64,000 nt of DNA from Chaenocephalus aceratus (GCA_023974075.1 JAMFTG010000238.1:124001-188000), one strand, 5' to 3'; shown: positions 20,800 through 33,168, counted from the first letter of the stretch. Notes: generated by a model not told the origin, from the sequence alone. A program made the numbers and translations.

Positions 20800-22810
20800 G
20801 TGTAAAACAATGTGAAACACACACAAGCGCACGGATGTCATTGTTCACAGGGGTCCAATACATAAAGGCACCATAAGCCCCTGGAGGATTTTGCTAATGA
20901 GAAATCATTCCTTATACTGGAATAAGATACACGTACAAAAAACACACACACACACACACACAATGTAGTAGTCCATTGTAAAGGTTTTATTCTCGAATCA
21001 TGTGTATAACGGGGAGATGCATCTAGGGTAAAAATATAACTGTGTGACAACTCGTTACGCGTTCAGCTTACAAATATTTCACAGCCTCTGCTCTGACTAT
21101 GTACACGCTCGAAGCACCCTGCTCCTCGTGTAAGCACTCTGACCGTGCAGACACTCTGGCCGTGTAACAAGCCCCGCCCACTCAAAACATAAATTCCCTC
21201 ATTCTCTCTCGGACCGAGCGACAGCGAACACCTCCAGCTGCTCCTCGCGTTTCCCTATGGGAGATATTTTCACTTTTCAAATTCCAAGTCGGTGCTAAAA
21301 AAGTAGGACGCTCGGAGCGCGGTGTGCACGCTCTGGACGTGTACACACCAGAGTAGGACGCTCGGAGCACCCGACTCCTCATGTACACTCTCGGATGACC
21401 CTAATCCGTGTGTACACAGTCAGAGTGCGATAGTCAGAGTGTGTACACACCAAAGAGGACGCTCGGAGCACCCGACTCCTCGTGCTGACCGTGTACACAC
21501 TCTGACCAACTGAGTGTAAAACAATGTGAAACACAACCAAGTACACATATGTCATTTTTCACAGGGGTCCAATACGTAAAGGCACCATAAGGCCCTGGAG
21601 GACTTTGCTAATGAGAAATCATTCCTTATGCTGGAATAAGATACACGTACAACACACACACACACACAATGTAGTAGTCCATTGTAAAGGTTTTATTCTC
21701 GAATCATGTGTATAACAGGGAGATACATCTAGGGTAAAAATATAACTGTGTGACAACGCGTTCAGCTTACAAAGATTTCACAGCCCCTGCTCTGACCAAG
21801 TACACGCTCGAAGCACCCTGCTCCTCGTGTACGCACTCTGACCGTGCAGACACTCTGACCGTGTAACAAGCCCCGCCCATCCAAACAGAAATTCTCTCAT
21901 TCTCTCTCGGACGGAGCGAGAGCGAACACCTCCAGCTGCTCCTCGCGTTTCCCTATGGGAGATATTTTCACCTTTCAAATTCCAAGTTGGAGCAAAAAAA
22001 GGAGGACGCTCGGAGCGCCTTGTACACACTATGGTCATGCACACACCACAGTAGGAGGCTCGGAGCACCCGACTCCTCGTGTACATGCTCGGAGCACCCT
22101 GATCGCAGCACCTGGCGCGTCCAACATAATGTATCCCTATGGGAGATATGTTCACCTTTCCAATTCCAAGTCGGTGCTAAAAAGTAGGAAGCTCGGAGCG
22201 CGGTGTCCACACCAAAGAGGACGCTCAGAGAAGCCGACACCTCGTGTACACGGTCAGAGTGTGTACATGGTCAGAGTGTGTACACACCAAAGAGGAAGCT
22301 CGGAGCACCCGACTCCTCGTGCTGACCGTGTACACACTCTGACCAACTGAGTGTAAAACAATGTGAAACACAACCAAGCACACAGATGTCATTTTTCACA
22401 GGGGTCCAATACGTAAAGGCACCATAAGCCCCTGGAGGACTTTGCTAATGAGAAATCATTCTTTATGCTGGAATAAGATACACGTACAAAACACACACGC
22501 ACACAAAGTAATAGTACATTGTAAAGGTTTTATTCTCGAATCATGTGTATAACAGGGAGATACATCTAGGGTAAAAATATAACTGTGTGACAACTCGTTA
22601 TGCGTTCAGCTTACACAGATTTCACAGCCCCCGCTCTGACCATGTACACGCTCGAAGCACCCTGCTCCTCGTGTACGCACTCTGACCGTGCAGACACTCT
22701 GACAGTGCAGACACTCTGGCCGTGTAACAAGCCCCGCCCACCCCAAAACAGAAATTCCCTCATTCTCTCTCGGACCGAGCGAGAGCGAACACCTCCAGCG
22801 GCTCCTCGCA
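20800..22810 (-). repeat. Repeat array, minus-oriented modules (three)
   Basis: Three modules of about 700-840 bases. Read on the minus strand each has, in order: a GGTGCTCCGAGCGTCCT segment, GAAAATATCTCCCATAGGGAAA, a GGGCGGGGCTTGT GC box, AATAAAACCTTTACAATGG, then a GT run and CTTATTCCAG(T/C)ATAAGG. The AATAAA words sit near 20985, 21690 and 22530. Frames open through these modules are composition artefacts that shift between copies. Confidence 0.85.
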
Positions 22811-23370
22811 ATAATGGTAATAACAAAGTCTCCTGCCATACAGGTATAGAAACGAATAAAGAAACCAAAACAAGAAATGTGTTACGGTACATGACCAATG
22901 TAATAATGGTAATAACAAAGTCCTATCCGGTACATGACCGAGGTGACATGTTGTACGCAAAGTCCCTTTCGGATTTCAAAAGTCAGAACAAATACCTAGG
23001 CGAAGGACCCCGGGAAAGAGAGCCTGTGCTCGGCCCGCTTAGGAGACCGGGGAGAGAGTACGCTCGGCCAAACGGGGGAACGCGCACGACACGCACGGGA
23101 CCCATGTACAGTTCGGTCTCCTGCCATACGGGTATAGAAACGAATAAAGAAACCAAAACAAGAAATGTGTTACGGTACATGATCAATGTAATAATGGTAA
23201 TAATAAAGTCGTATCCTCTCTGCAAAATGTCCACTGTGTCCTTCTAAACAGACCATGGTTAAGAACGTGTATTGCCTGTTTCTGTCCGCGACCCATTTTG
23301 TTGTCTGTTATCACACCGTGCACGCGATGCATGCGTGTCGAATAAACCAATGACAAGAGTTTGATTCAAA
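22811..23370 (-). repeat. Minus-oriented copies of the ~340-bp repeat family
   Basis: Contains two copies of AATAATGGTAATAA(C/T)AAAGTC with the CCATACGGGTATAGAAACGAATAAAG segment, the inverse orientation of the units at 28.6-30.0 kb. A GAATAAACCAATGAC segment near 23340 recurs near 30110. Confidence 0.8.
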
Positions 23371-23740
23371 GTTGAGTCTTTTATTTAATTTGATTTGGTC
23401 ACGGTGTACACATAAATACATCCCATACACGGGAGATATGTTTCACATTTGTAGTGGGAGCAAAAACCTAGGAAGCCAACCCTGGGAAACGGACCCCGCG
23501 GAGCCTAGACCCGGCAGGCTAGTACGCTCGGGAGCGTGCACTCGGCCAACCCGTGGAATACGCCTGAGACACACGGTACGATGGTGGATGTACAGTTCGG
23601 TCTGGTGCCACGCGAGTGTAGAAACAAATACAGCGAACAAAAACAAGACGTGTGCAACAGCACGTGACCAATTGTAATAATAATAAAGTGATATCCTCTC
23701 TGCAAAAAGTCCACCGTGTCCTTCTCACTACACGACGAGC
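23371..23740. repeat. Diverged central repeat between the two arms
   Basis: A diverged relative of the 340-bp family (TACAGTTCGGTCTGGTGCCACGCG, then TAATAATAATAAAGTG) lying where module orientation switches from minus to plus. No gene seen. Confidence 0.55.
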
Positions 23741-26601
23741 GGGGGCTGTGAAATCTTTGTAAGCTGAACGTGTAACGAGTTGTCACACCGTTATATCATA
23801 CCCTAGATGTATCTCCCTGTTGTACACATGATTCGAGAATAAAATCTTTACAATGTACTACTACTTTGTGTGTGTGTTTTTTGTACGTGTATGTTATTAC
23901 AGTATAAGGAATGATTGCTCATTAGCAGAGTCCTCCAGGGGCTTATGGTGCCTTTATGGTGTACACGAGGAGTCGGGTGCTCCGAGCGTCCTCCTTTTTT
24001 TGCTCCGACTTGGAATTGGAAAGGTGAAATTATCTCCCATAGGGAAACGCGAGGAGCCTCTGGAGGTGTTCGCTCTCGCTCGGTCCGAGAGAGAATGAGG
24101 GAATTTCTGTTTTGGGTGGGCGGGGCTTGTTACAGAGTGTCTGCACGGTCAGAGTGTCTGCACGGTCAGAGTGCGTACACGAGGAGCAGGGTGCTTCGAG
24201 CGTGTACACGGTCAGAGTGCGTACACGAGGAGTCGGGTGCTTCGAGCGTGTACATGGTCAGAGCAGGGGCTGTGAAATCTGTGTAAGCTGAACGCATAAA
24301 CAAGTTGTCACACAGTTATATGTTTACCCTAGATGTATCTCCCCGTATCCACATGATTCGAGAATAAAAACCTTTACAATGGACTACTACTTTGTGTGTG
24401 TGTGTGTTTTATACGTGTATCTTATTCCAGTATAAGGAATGATTTCTCATTAGCAAAGTCCTCCAGGTGCTTATGGTGCCTTTACGTATTGGACCCCTGT
24501 GAAATGACATCTGTGTACTTGGTTGTGTTTCACATTGTTTTACACTCAGTTGGTCAGAGTGGGTACACGGTCAGCACGAGGAGTCGGGTGCTCCGAGCGT
24601 CCTCTTTGGTGTGGACACCGCGCTCCGAGCTTCCTACTTTTTTGCTCCGACTTCGAATTTGAAAGGTGAAAATATCTCCCATAGGGAAACATTATGTTGG
24701 ACACGCCAGGTACAGGGATCAGGGTGCTCCGAGAGTGTACACGAGGAGTCGGGTGCTCTGAGCGTCCTACACTGGTGTGTGCACGACCAGAGCGTGTACA
24801 CCGCGCTCCGAGCGTCCTCCTTTTTTTGCTCCGACTTGGAATTGGAAAGGTGAAATTATCTCCCATAGGGAAACGCGAGGAGCCGCTGGAGGTGTTCGCT
24901 CTCGCTCGGTCCGAGAGAGAATGAGGGAATTTCTGTTTTGGGTGGGCGGGGCTTGTTACAGAGTGTCTGCACGGTCAGAGTGTCTGCACGGTCAGAGTGC
25001 GTACACGAGGAGCAGGGTGCTTCGAGCGTGTACATGGTCAGAGCGGGGGCTGTGAAATCTGTGTAAGCTGAACGCATAACGAGTTGTCACACAGTTATAT
25101 TTTTACCCTAGATGTATCTCCCCGTTATCCACATGATTCGAGAATAAAACCTTTACAATGGACTACTACATTGTGTGTGTGTGTGTTTTGTACGTGTATC
25201 TTATTCCAGCATAAGGAATGATTTCTCATTAGCAAAGTCCTCCAGGGGCTTATGGTGCCTTTACGTATTGGACCCCTGTGAAAATGACATATGTGTACTT
25301 GGTTGTGTTTCACATTGTTTTACACTCAGTTGGTCAGAGTGGGTACACGGTCAGCACGAGGAGTCGGGTGCTCCGAGCGTCCTTACACACTCTGACCATG
25401 TACGCACTCTGACCGTGTACACGAGGGTGTCGGCTGCTCCGAGCGTCTTCTTTGGTGTGGACACCGCGCTCCGAGCTTCCTACTTTTTTGCTCCGACTTC
25501 GAATTTGAAAGGTGAAAATATCTCCCATAGGGAAACATTATGTTGGCCACGCCAGGTACAGGGATCAGGGTGCTCCGAGCATGTACACGAGGAGTCGGGT
25601 GCTCTGAGCGTCCTACTCTGGTGTGTGCACGACCAGAGCGTGTACACCGCGCTCCGAGCGTCCTCCTCTTTTGCTCCGACTTGGAATTGGAAAGGTGAAA
25701 TTATCTCCCATCGGGAAACGCGAGGAGCAGCTGGAGGTGTTCGCTCTCGCTCGGTCCGAGAGAGAATGAGGGAATTTCTGTTTTGGGTGGGCGGGGCTTG
25801 TTACAGAGTGTCTGCACGGTCAGAGTGTCTGCACGGTCAGAGTGCGTACACGAGGAGTCGGGTGCTTCGAGCGTGTACATGGTCAGAGCAGGGGCTGTGA
25901 AATCTGTGTAAGCTGAACGCGCAACGAGTTGTCACACAGTTATATTTTTACCCTAGATGTATCTCCCCGTTATCCACATGATTCGAGAATAAAACCTTTA
26001 CAATGGACTACTACATTGTGTGTGTGTGTGTTTTTTGTACGTGTATCTTATTCCAGTATAAGGAATGATTTCTCATTAGCAAAGTCCTCCAGGGGCTTAT
26101 GGTGCCTTTATGTATTGGACCCCTGTGAAAATGACATATGTGTACTTGGTTGTGTTTCACATTGTTTTACACTCAGTTGGTCAGAGTGGGTACACGGTCA
26201 GCACGAGGAGTCGGGTGCTCCGAGCGTCCTCTTTGGTGTGGACACCGCGCTCCGAGCTTCCTACTTTTTTGCTCCGACTTCGAATTTGAAAGGTGAAAAT
26301 ATCTCCCATAGGGAAACGCGAGGAGCAGCTGGAGGTGTTCGCTCTCGCTCGGTCCGAGAGAGAATGAGGGAATTTCTGTTTTGGGTGGGCGGGGCTTGTT
26401 ACACGGTCAGAGTGTCTGCACGGTCAGAGTGCGTACACGAGGAGCAGGGTGCTTCGAGCGTGTACATGGTCAGAGCAGGGGCTGTGAAATCTGTGTAAGC
26501 TGAACGCATAACAAGTTGTCACACAGTTATATTTTTACCCTAGATGTATCTCCCCGTTATCCACATGATTCGAGAATAAAACCTTTACAATGGACTACTA
26601 C

Positions 26602-26643
<42 letters not shown>

Positions 26644-28600
26644 TGTACGTGTATCTTATTCCAGTATAAGGAATGATTTCTCATTAGCAAAGTCCTCCAG
26701 GGGCTTATGGTGCCTTTATGTATTTGACCCCTGTGAAAATGACATATGTGTACTTGGTTGTGTTTCACATTGTTTTCCACTCAGTTGGTCAGAGTGGGTA
26801 CACGGTCAGCACGAGGAGTCGGGTGCTCCGAGCGTCCTTACACACTCTGACCATGTACGCACTCTGACCGTGTACACGAGGAGTCGGGTGCTCCGAGCGT
26901 CCTCTTTGGTGTGGACACCGCGCTCCGAGCTTCCTACTTTTTTGCTCCGAATTCGAATTTGAAAGGTGAAAATATCTCCCATAGGGAAACATTATGTTGG
27001 CCACGCCAGGTACAGGGATCAGGGTGCTCCGAGCATGTACACGAGGAGTCGGGTGCTCTGAGCGTCCTACTGTGGTGTGTGCATGACCAGAGCTTGTACA
27101 CCGCGCTCCGACCATCCTCCTTTTTTTGCTCCGACTTGGAATTGGAAAGGTGAAAATATCTCCCATAGGGAAACGCGAGGAGCAGCTGGAGGTGTTCGCT
27201 CTCGCTCGGTCCGAGAGAGAATGAGGGAATTTCTGTTTTGGGTGGGCGGGGCTTGTTACACGGTCAGAGTGTCTGCACTGTCAAAGTGTCTGCACGGTCA
27301 GAGTGCGTACACGAGGAGCAGGGTGCTTCGAGCGTGTACATGGTCAGAGCGGGGGCTGTGAAATCTGTGTAAGCTGAACGCATAACGAGTTGTCACACAG
27401 TTATATTTTTACCCTAGATGTATCTCCCCGTTATCCACATGATTCGAGAATAAAACCTTTACAATGGACTACTACATTGTGTGTGTGTGTGTGTTTTGTA
27501 CGTGTATCTTATTCCAGTATAAGGAATGATTTCTCATTAGCAAAGTCCTCCAGGGGCTTATGGTGCCTTTATGTATTTGACCCCTGTGAAAATGACATAT
27601 GTGTACTTGGTTGTGTTTCACATTGTTTTCCACTCAGTTGGTCAGAGTGGGTACACGGTCAGCACGAGGAGTCGGGTGATCCGAGCGTCCTACACTGGTG
27701 TGTGCACGACCAGAGCGTGTACACCGCGCTCCGAGCGTCCTCCTCTTTTGCTCCGACTTGGAATTGGAAAGGTGAAATTATCTCCCATCGGGAAACGCGA
27801 GGAGCAGCTGGAGGTGTTCGCTCTCGCTCGGTCCGAGAGAGAATGAGGGAATTTCTGTTTTGGGTGGGCGGGGCTTGTTACAGAGTGTCTGCACGGTCAG
27901 AGTGTCTGCACGGTCAGAGTGCGTACACGAGGAGCAGGGTGCTTCGAGCGTGTACATGGTCAGAGCAGGGGCTGTGAAATCTGTGTAAGCTGAATGCGCA
28001 ACAAGTTGTCACACAGTTATATTTTTACCCTAGATGTATCTCCCCGTTATCCACATGATTCGAGAATAAAACCTTTACAATGGACTACTACATTGTGTGT
28101 GTGTGTGTGTTTTTGTACGTGTATCTTATTCCAGTATAAGGAAGGATTTCTCATTAGCAAAGTCCTCCAGGGGCTTATGGTGCCTTTACGTATTGGACCC
28201 CTGTGAAAATGACATATGTGTGCTTAGTTGTGTTTCACATTGTTTTACACGCAGTTGGTCAGAGTGGGTACACGGTCAGCACGAGGAGTCGGGTGATCCG
28301 AGCGTCCTTACACACTCTGACCATGTACGCACTCTGACCGTGTACACGAGGTGTCGGGTGCTCCGAGCTTCCTCTTTGGTGTGTACACCGCGCTCCGAAC
28401 TTCCTCCTTTTTTTGCTCCGACTTCGAATTTGAAACGTGAAAATATCTCCCATAGGGATACATTATATTGGACGCGCCCGGTTCAGGGATCAGGGTGCTC
28501 CGAGCGTGTACACGAGGAGTCGGGTGCTCCGAGCGTCCTACTCTGGTGTGTGCATGACCAGAGTTTGTACACGGTCAGAGTGTGTACATTGGTCATGCAC
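23741..28600 (+). repeat. Repeat array, plus-oriented modules (seven)
   Basis: Seven modules of about 520-880 bases in the opposite orientation to the 20.8-22.8 kb arm. The GAGAATAAAA..TTTACAATG signal occurs near 23838, 24360, 25140, 25987, 26573, 27448 and 28069; each is followed within 30 bases by a GT run of different length (longest near 26604-26641). Within modules, a 20-base GTGTCTGCACGGTCAGA word varies in copy number. No frame is conserved at codon level, so I call no genes here. Confidence 0.85.
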
Positions 28601-30040
28601 CGTTCCGAAAGGGACTTTGCGTACAAGATGTCACCTCGGTCATGTACCGAATAGGACTTTGTTATTACCATTATTACATTGGTCATGTACCGTAACACAT
28701 TTCTCGTTTTGGTTTCTTTATTCGTTTCTATACCCGTATGGCAGGAGACCGAACTGTACATGGGTCCCGTGCGTGTCGTGCGCGTTCCCCGGTTTGGCCG
28801 AGCTTATGCTCTCCCCGGGTCCTTCGCCTAGGTTTTTGTACCGACTTTTGAAATCCGAAAGGGACTTTGCGTACAAGATGTCACCTTGGTCATGTACCGG
28901 ATAGGACTTTGTTATTACCATTATTACATTGGTCATGCACCGTTCCGAAAGGGACTTTGCGTACAAGATGTCACCTCGGTCATGTGCCGGATAGGACTTT
29001 GTTATTACCATTATTACATTGGTCATGTACCGTAACACATTTCTCGTTTTGATTTCTTTATTCGTTTCTATACCCGTATGGCAGGAGACCGAACTGTACA
29101 TGGGTCCCGTGCGTGTCGTGCGCGTTCCCCGGTTTGGCCGAGCTTATGCTCTCCCCGGGTCCTTCGCCTAGGTTTTTGTACCGACTTTTGAAATCCGAAA
29201 GGGACTTTGCGTACAAGATGTCACCTTGGTCATGTGCCGGATAGGACTTTGTTATTACCATTATTACATTGGTCATGCACCGTTCCGAATGGGACTTTGC
29301 GTACAAGATGTCACCTCGGTCATGTACCGAATAGGACTTTGTTATTACCATTATTACATTGGTCATGTACCGTAACACATTTCTCGTTTTGGTTTCTTTA
29401 TTCGTTTCTATACCCGTATGGCAGGAGACCGAACTGTACATGGGTCCCGTGCGTGTCGTGCGCGTTCCCCGGTTTGGCCGAGCTTATGCTCTCCCCGATG
29501 TCACCTCGGTCATGTGCCGGATAGGACTTTGTTATTACCATTATTACATTGGTCATGCACCGTTCCGAAAGGGACTTTGCGTACAAGATGTCACCTCGGT
29601 CATGTACCGAATAGGACTTTGTTATTACCATTATTACATTGGTCATGTACCGTAACACATTTCTCGTTTTGGTTTCTTTATTCGTTTCTATACCCGTATG
29701 GCAGGAGACCGAACTGTACATGGGTCCCGTGCGTGTCGTGCGCGTTCCCCGGTTTGGCCGAGCTTATGCTCTCCCCGGGTCCTTCGCCTAGGTTTTTGTA
29801 CCGACTTTTGAAATCCGAAAGGGACTTTGCGTACAAGATGTCACCTCGGTCATGTGCCGGATAGGACTTTGTTATTACCATTATTACATTGGTCATGCAC
29901 CGTTCCGAAAGGGACTTTGCGTACAAGATGTCACCTCGGTCATGTACCGAATAGGACTTTGTTATTACCATTATTACATTGGTCATGTACCGTAACACAT
30001 TTCTCGTTTTGGTTTCTTTATTCGTTTCTATACCCGTATG
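28601..30040 (+). repeat. Five ~340-bp tandem repeats
   Basis: TTATTACCATTATTACATTGGTCATG followed by GTACCGTAACAC recurs near 28662, 29002, 29342, 29622 and 29962: spacing 340, 340, 280, 340. The short spacing is a 60-base deletion in one copy. Each unit also has ACTTTGCGTACAAGATGTCACC twice and a TTCTTTATTCGTTTC (AATAAA on the minus strand). No gene seen up to 30350 apart from a CA run at about 30198-30238. Confidence 0.9.
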
Positions 30041-30192
30041 GTAGGTACGACCCGTCGGGTTGTGACCTATTTCGTTGTCTGTTTTCACACTGTGTACGTG
30101 ATGCGTGTTGAATAAACCAATGACTCTCCCACACTGTTTCAATTCAAAGTTGACCATCTTTTATTTTTATTTTGTTGTCCTACACGTGGCAC

Positions 30193-30244
<52 letters not shown>

Positions 30245-30351
30245 GGTGGATTGTACAGTTTGGTCTCATACCGTGCGGGTGCAAAAAAGAGAATAACGAA
30301 AACAACACCAGACACAAGCAACGATACACAACTGACGTACCATCCTCTCTG

Positions 30352-30362
30352 TATATATATAT
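30352..30362 (+). promoter_or_regulatory. TATA box of the kinase gene
   Basis: TATATATATAT lies about 55 bases upstream of the kinase ATG at 30413, a normal spacing for a short leader. Confidence 0.65.
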
Positions 30363-30412
30363 GTACATGACACGTTCCGCTTCTCTTGGCTCAGACGCGA
30401 AACCCTGCCAGA

Positions 30413-31321
30413 ATGGAGCACTACGCGAAGGGCTCGGTTATCGGCAAAGGCGCCTACGGGATCGTGTACAAAGCCGAGTGCAGGGAGACCGGACGGGAGT
30501 TCGCTTTGAAATATCACACCTTCGGACTAGAGGAGTCGACCGTGAGAGAACTGTCTTGCCTCTCTGCGCTAAGGGGGCACCCTCACGTGATCCAGATACA
30601 CGATTGCTTCCTCGACCAGGGAACGGTCGTCATGCTCATGCCCTACGTGCCTTACACGTTGGCTCTTGCAATTCACAACGGACGCGGTCAGGACCTGGAC
30701 GGTATCCCCTTGAGTTTCGTGGCTCACTTCTCGACGCAGGTTGCGAGCGCGCTGTCCCACATGCACGGTCTGAATATAGTGCACAGGGACCTCACGCCTT
30801 TTAACGTGCTACTGACCGAAGAGCTCACCGTGCAGGTCGCTGACATGGGCCTGTCGAGAAACTCCTCGCTGTGGATGAGCCCCGGGATGGTCACGGAACA
30901 GTACAGGGCCCCCGAAGTATCGGACCACGGCTGCGCCGAGTACACTTGCGCTATAGACACGTGGAGCCTGGGGGTGATGATCGCAGAGGCCATGGAAGGC
31001 CACGTGTTGTTCCCTCCGTGCATAAGCAAGAGCGGCAAACGGATATCCACGTATTGGGTCATCAGGGAGACTCTGTGTCCCAGCGATCACCCCGATGCAC
31101 CGCGCGTATCCTTGGGACCCGCCCTAGTAATGCCCAAGGCGATGGGATGCGAAATAGTCAAAGGGCTCGTACTCCGATTGCTGGCTTTCCGCGCGGAACA
31201 GAGACTTTTGGCGCACGAGCTGCTGCTGGACACGGAATGGATGCGGCTCGCTCGCATGACCGAGGACGACAGACTCGTGGTCAAAGGCCATATTCGAAGC
31301 CAGGCAGAAAATCAGCACTGA
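30413..31321 (+). CDS. Viral serine/threonine protein kinase, CDK-like
   Basis: A 302-residue kinase domain, intact. Gly-rich loop IGKGAYGIVYKAE at residues 10-22, the ATP-binding Lys in FALKYH, an alpha-C segment STVRELSCL like that of cyclin-dependent kinases, catalytic loop HRDLTPFNVLL, a DMG in place of DFG before the activation segment, and YRAPEV. All residues needed for catalysis are present. It phosphorylates Ser/Thr proteins; the substrate cannot be told. Kinases of this kind are common in alloherpesviruses. The start is the ATG at 30413 right before the Gly loop; an upstream in-frame TTG is not needed. A TATA box lies 55 bases upstream and AATAAA at 31476-31481 downstream. Confidence 0.92.
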   Translation: MEHYAKGSVIGKGAYGIVYKAECRETGREFALKYHTFGLEESTVRELSCLSALRGHPHVIQIHDCFLDQGTVVMLMPYVPYTLALAIHNGRGQDLDGIPLSFVAHFSTQVASALSHMHGLNIVHRDLTPFNVLLTEELTVQVADMGLSRNSSLWMSPGMVTEQYRAPEVSDHGCAEYTCAIDTWSLGVMIAEAMEGHVLFPPCISKSGKRISTYWVIRETLCPSDHPDAPRVSLGPALVMPKAMGCEIVKGLVLRLLAFRAEQRLLAHELLLDTEWMRLARMTEDDRLVVKGHIRSQAENQH

Positions 31322-32090
31322 TTCTAGGAAGAACCCAGCGGGGAGCGAAACGATACTTCTTTTCCTACCCACGTAGCCTTCGTGAGCTTGTACATTATTG
31401 CGATACGTGGGGACGAACTTGTACTTTCTCAATATAACACGGTACTTTCTACGCGTCTTGTGTTCTGACATACCAAATAAACATACACACACAAAAAGGA
31501 GACCTGGTGATGCTTGCAAAATGTTTATTATATATTTGTTACATACAGGAGTACGGGTCGCACATTGACACGGTTCAGTGCACGTGTGAGTCTTGAGCTA
31601 TAACAGTAATACGCTCGTACGTGTGCGATATGTACGAATTGGCTTGCACGCTGTGGATAACCTACTCTACTCCCAATAAAGGTTAAATGCATATTCGAAG
31701 CCAGGGAACAAAGCAGCACAGATTCTAGGAAGAACCCAGCCGGGAGCGAAACGATACTTCTCGCCTACCCCCTTAGCCCTTTAACCTGCTTGTACATGTT
31801 TGCGATACGTAGGGACGAACTTGTACTTTCTCAATATAACACGGTATTCTCGATGCATCTTGTGTTCTGACAAACCAAATAAACATATACACACACAAAA
31901 AGGAGACCTGGTGATGCTTGCAAAATGTTTATTATATATTTGTTACATACAGGAGTACTGGTCACACATTGACACGGTTCAGTGCACATTGAGCTATAAC
32001 TGTAATACGCTCGTACGTGTGCGATATGTATGAATCGGCTTGTACGCTGTGGATAACATACTGTACTCCCAATAAAGGTTAAATGCACCC
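31290..32090. repeat. 401-bp tandem duplication of the kinase 3' end
   Basis: The sequence from about 31290 (last ten kinase codons and 3' flank) recurs from about 31690. GATTCTAGGAAGAACCC starts at 31320 and 31721. Both copies carry CCAAATAAACATA (plus polyA), TGTTTATTATATATTTG (minus polyA) and CCCAATAAAGGTTAAATGC. The second copy's coding remnant is not expressed as a gene. Confidence 0.9.
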
Positions 32091-32143
32091 TGAAGTAAAT
32101 GCGGTCATGCCTACATAAGGGTTATTCTGCGCGGTCACAAGCG

Positions 32144-33108
32144 CTACATGGCGACCACGAGCATCGCTGCGGCGATGCAAAGGGGCTCAATGATACTCCA
32201 CGTTTGCAGAGTAGACCCCGCGGACCTCCAGGTTCTCTGTAATTCATCGATCACCCTCTTCAAGTCCCGTATACCTGCAGATATGCGACAGAGAGAGAAA
32301 GTTAGACACGGTGAGACAGCTGCGTGTAAAAGACCAGGGGGGACGTACCTTCGCTCACGTTCAGCAGTTGAACGTGCGTTTTCACATCCTCCAGGACCGC
32401 GAGATCCGGCATCGCGATCAACTTTGGGCTGGTGGTCCCGGCTCCCCTCTCGGCCGCGAGCTGGACTTGTGTGCAGGAGGTGCCGAATCGTCCGCTTCTC
32501 TGATACACGAAATAATGGCGATACCGATCTCCGAATCCTCCGAAAGCATTCCCTTCCTCGATCATGAAACAGCACTTCGCCGGACTCGATGTTCTGCTCG
32601 CGGTCTCGTTCCACACCCGGTCGAGTCTCCAGCTCCGACCGCCCCCGGGTTCCGTGTTGAGCGCGGAGATTCCTACGACCCCGTACAGCGGTTTAACGAC
32701 CGCCACCTTGGTCAACTTGTCGATTCTGGCCGTGTAGTAGAACACGCCACAGGCCTCCGCGTTTACCGTCAGATCGAACGTTTCGTTCCCTATCGCGTAC
32801 GAGCCCTCGTCCGTACACGTGAGAAAGCGAACGCTGACCCGGTGTCCCGCTTCGTTTCTAGTGAGCTCGTATATGTGTTCGGTGGCGAACACGGACCGAT
32901 TGTCCTTGCGGAAAGGCTCTGCGGGGCCGCCCAAGCGCCCCGGCAACTCGAGGGTGCTGCCCATCGTACCCACCACGGATAGGGCGCTAGATCTCTCCGC
33001 GGTAAGAGCCGTAGCCCTTTCCGACACGCTAGACTCGAGTGTAAATCCCGTCACGGCTAGCAGACATATCGCTGCACCGATGTACCTCGCCATAGCGGAG
33101 CTTTGCAT
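32144..33108 (-). CDS. Spliced type I membrane glycoprotein, unknown family
   Basis: Exon 1 is 33108-32349 and exon 2 is 32274-32144; the intron is 74 bases with donor GTACGT and acceptor ATATCTGCAG, phase 1 on both sides. The product is about 296 residues. It opens with a signal peptide (MARYIGAAICLLAVTGFT, from the Met at 33093; an ATG at 33108 adds five residues). Four N-glycosylation sites are visible (NRS, NET, NET, NVS) along with several cysteines. Exon 2 encodes the C-terminal hydrophobic span (IIEPLCIAAAMLVVAM), which ends the protein with almost no cytoplasmic tail. Without splicing the protein would lose its anchor, so a secreted form is possible. Likely a virion or infected-cell surface protein; no family recognised. 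Confidence 0.75.
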
Positions 33109-33162
33109 TCCTACTACACGAACGGGGCGCAGAGTGACAATTTCTTCGAGCCGAGCAGCCTC

Positions 33163-33168
33163 TTTTAT
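33163..33168 (-). promoter_or_regulatory. TATA-like box of the glycoprotein gene
   Basis: CATAAAAGAG on the minus strand, 55 bases upstream of the ATG at 33108. Same spacing as the kinase TATA box. Confidence 0.5.

Noticed and set aside
25175..25900. 241-codon frame in the repeat array
   Set aside because: The same sequence in neighbouring modules is broken or shifted, so there is no codon-level conservation; the GT run and AATAAA lie inside it.
28718..30157. Repeated 100-160-codon frames in the 340-bp units
   Set aside because: They arise because the unit has few stops; copies start and end at different places and one spans a 60-base deletion.
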